A stretch of 14,929 nucleotides of DNA, from contig JBFXHL010000062.1 in NCBI GenBank assembly GCA_050177075.1, positions 1 to 14,929 of the forward strand, in the 5' to 3' direction. This stretch comes from UBA2239 sp050177075. GTDB lineage: Bacteria; Pseudomonadota; Gammaproteobacteria; Burkholderiales; UBA9220. A program made the translations under genes and the position numbers. The notes beneath the pieces were generated by a model. It was given only the letters and a program-made list of their open reading frames with translations. It had not been told where the DNA came from and did no database searches. Numbering within the stretch: the first letter of the stretch is position 1; each line of letters begins with the position of its first letter. Of the stretch, positions 14,361 to 14,929 are shown in pieces.

Positions 14361-14929
14361 ATGAGCGAAATGAAATACCACAACAACTTCCTGAAGGAAG
14401 TGGAGGAGCGGGTCGAGGAAGGCCACATGGTGAAGATGTGCATGCAGTGCGGTGTCTGCTCGGGGTCCTGCCCGTTCGGCCCGCACTGGGCCCATCCGCC
14501 CCAGGAACTCTTCATGATGATCCGTGCCGGCAAGCGCGAGGAAGTGCTGTCTTCCGATTCCATGTGGATGTGCACCTCCTGCTACCAGTGCATCGTGCGC
14601 TGCCCGCGCAAGCTTCCCATCACCCATATCATGCACGGCCTGGCCTACCTGGCGAAGCGCGAGGGCTTGGCGCCCAAGGGCCAGCCCACCGCCGAGTTCG
14701 GCCAGATGTTCTGGGACAACCTGACCAAGGACGGCCGTGTCAACGAGCTCAAGCTGTCCCTCAGCCTGTACTTCAAGGACGGCTTCGGCCAGGGCGTCAA
14801 GAATGCCATGGCGATGCAGAGCGTCGGCATGGGTCTGATGAAGGCGGGCCGCCTGAACCCGATGGAAATCCTCGGCGGCCACAAGATCAAGGACAAGATC
14901 GGTTTCCATGCCATGCTGAAAAAAGCGCG
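14361..14929 (+). CDS. HdrC-like iron-sulfur subunit (QmoC N-terminal part or stand-alone HdrC), 3' end outside window
   Basis: An open frame runs from ATG 14361 to the window end (189 codons, no stop). It encodes two [4Fe-4S] motifs of the HdrC type: C27/C30/C33/C37 (CMQCGVCSGSCP) and C71/C74/C77/C81 (CTSCYQCIVRCP). It starts 11 bases after qmoB with AGGAG upstream, so it is the third gene of the same operon. Canonical QmoC is a fusion of HdrC with a cytochrome b-like HdrE membrane domain. Residues 110-189 here are polar to mixed (FWDNLTKDGRVNELKLSLSL, NPMEILGGHKIKDK) with no membrane helix, which fits a free HdrC better. The name qmoC is therefore withheld. A downstream hdrB would be expected if this is HdrC. 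Confidence 0.88.
   Translation, partial: MSEMKYHNNFLKEVEERVEEGHMVKMCMQCGVCSGSCPFGPHWAHPPQELFMMIRAGKREEVLSSDSMWMCTSCYQCIVRCPRKLPITHIMHGLAYLAKREGLAPKGQPTAEFGQMFWDNLTKDGRVNELKLSLSLYFKDGFGQGVKNAMAMQSVGMGLMKAGRLNPMEILGGHKIKDKIGFHAMLKKA

Overview
The window is GC-rich, densely coding DNA, almost all on the + strand. It looks like a chromosomal segment of a sulfur-oxidising (or otherwise sulfur-metabolising) betaproteobacterium. Two things suggest this. The gene order exbB-exbD-lpxK-trm112-kdsB-adk is, from general knowledge, a common betaproteobacterial arrangement. The window also ends in a qmoA-qmoB-hdrC cluster, the partner module of APS reductase in dissimilatory sulfur metabolism. The genus cannot be fixed from the sequence alone.

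Layout. Positions 1-535 are accessory: the last 34 codons of a possible transposase (+) face a CcdA-type antitoxin gene (-) that has a palindromic promoter/operator, and no recognisable CcdB toxin follows. Positions 535-4143 form an envelope cluster: an ExbB/ExbD proton-channel pair, LpxK (lipid A 4'-kinase), a Trm112-like zinc protein, an unrecognised exported charged protein with a four-fold repeat, and KdsB (CMP-Kdo synthetase). LpxK and KdsB both serve lipid A-Kdo synthesis. Positions 4297-10566 are a phosphoryl-currency block: adenylate kinase, a 118-residue unknown protein, PPi-dependent phosphofructokinase (ends in a terminator), K+-independent-type H+-translocating pyrophosphatase (ends in a terminator), a bacterial OGFr-domain protein, soluble pyrophosphatase and a YfcE-type phosphoesterase. 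Positions 10803-14929 hold qmoA, qmoB and the start of an HdrC-like gene that runs off the window.

How the genes may work together. Oxidation of sulfite through APS reductase and ATP sulfurylase consumes AMP and PPi and yields ATP; the reductive direction produces AMP and PPi. Adk interconverts AMP, ADP and ATP. Pfp, HppA and Ppa each make or consume PPi, so a PPi/AMP economy sits directly beside the electron-transfer complex that serves APS reductase. This link is an inference from gene order and family knowledge. The qmo genes have their own long upstream gap, and terminators split the block, so it is not one operon.

The most noteworthy points are the PPi/AMP-sulfur neighbourhood, the HdrC-like third subunit that shows no membrane segment in 189 residues where canonical QmoC should have one, the repeat protein inserted among the lipid A genes, the OGFr-domain gene between two pyrophosphatase genes, and the apparently orphaned ccdA.
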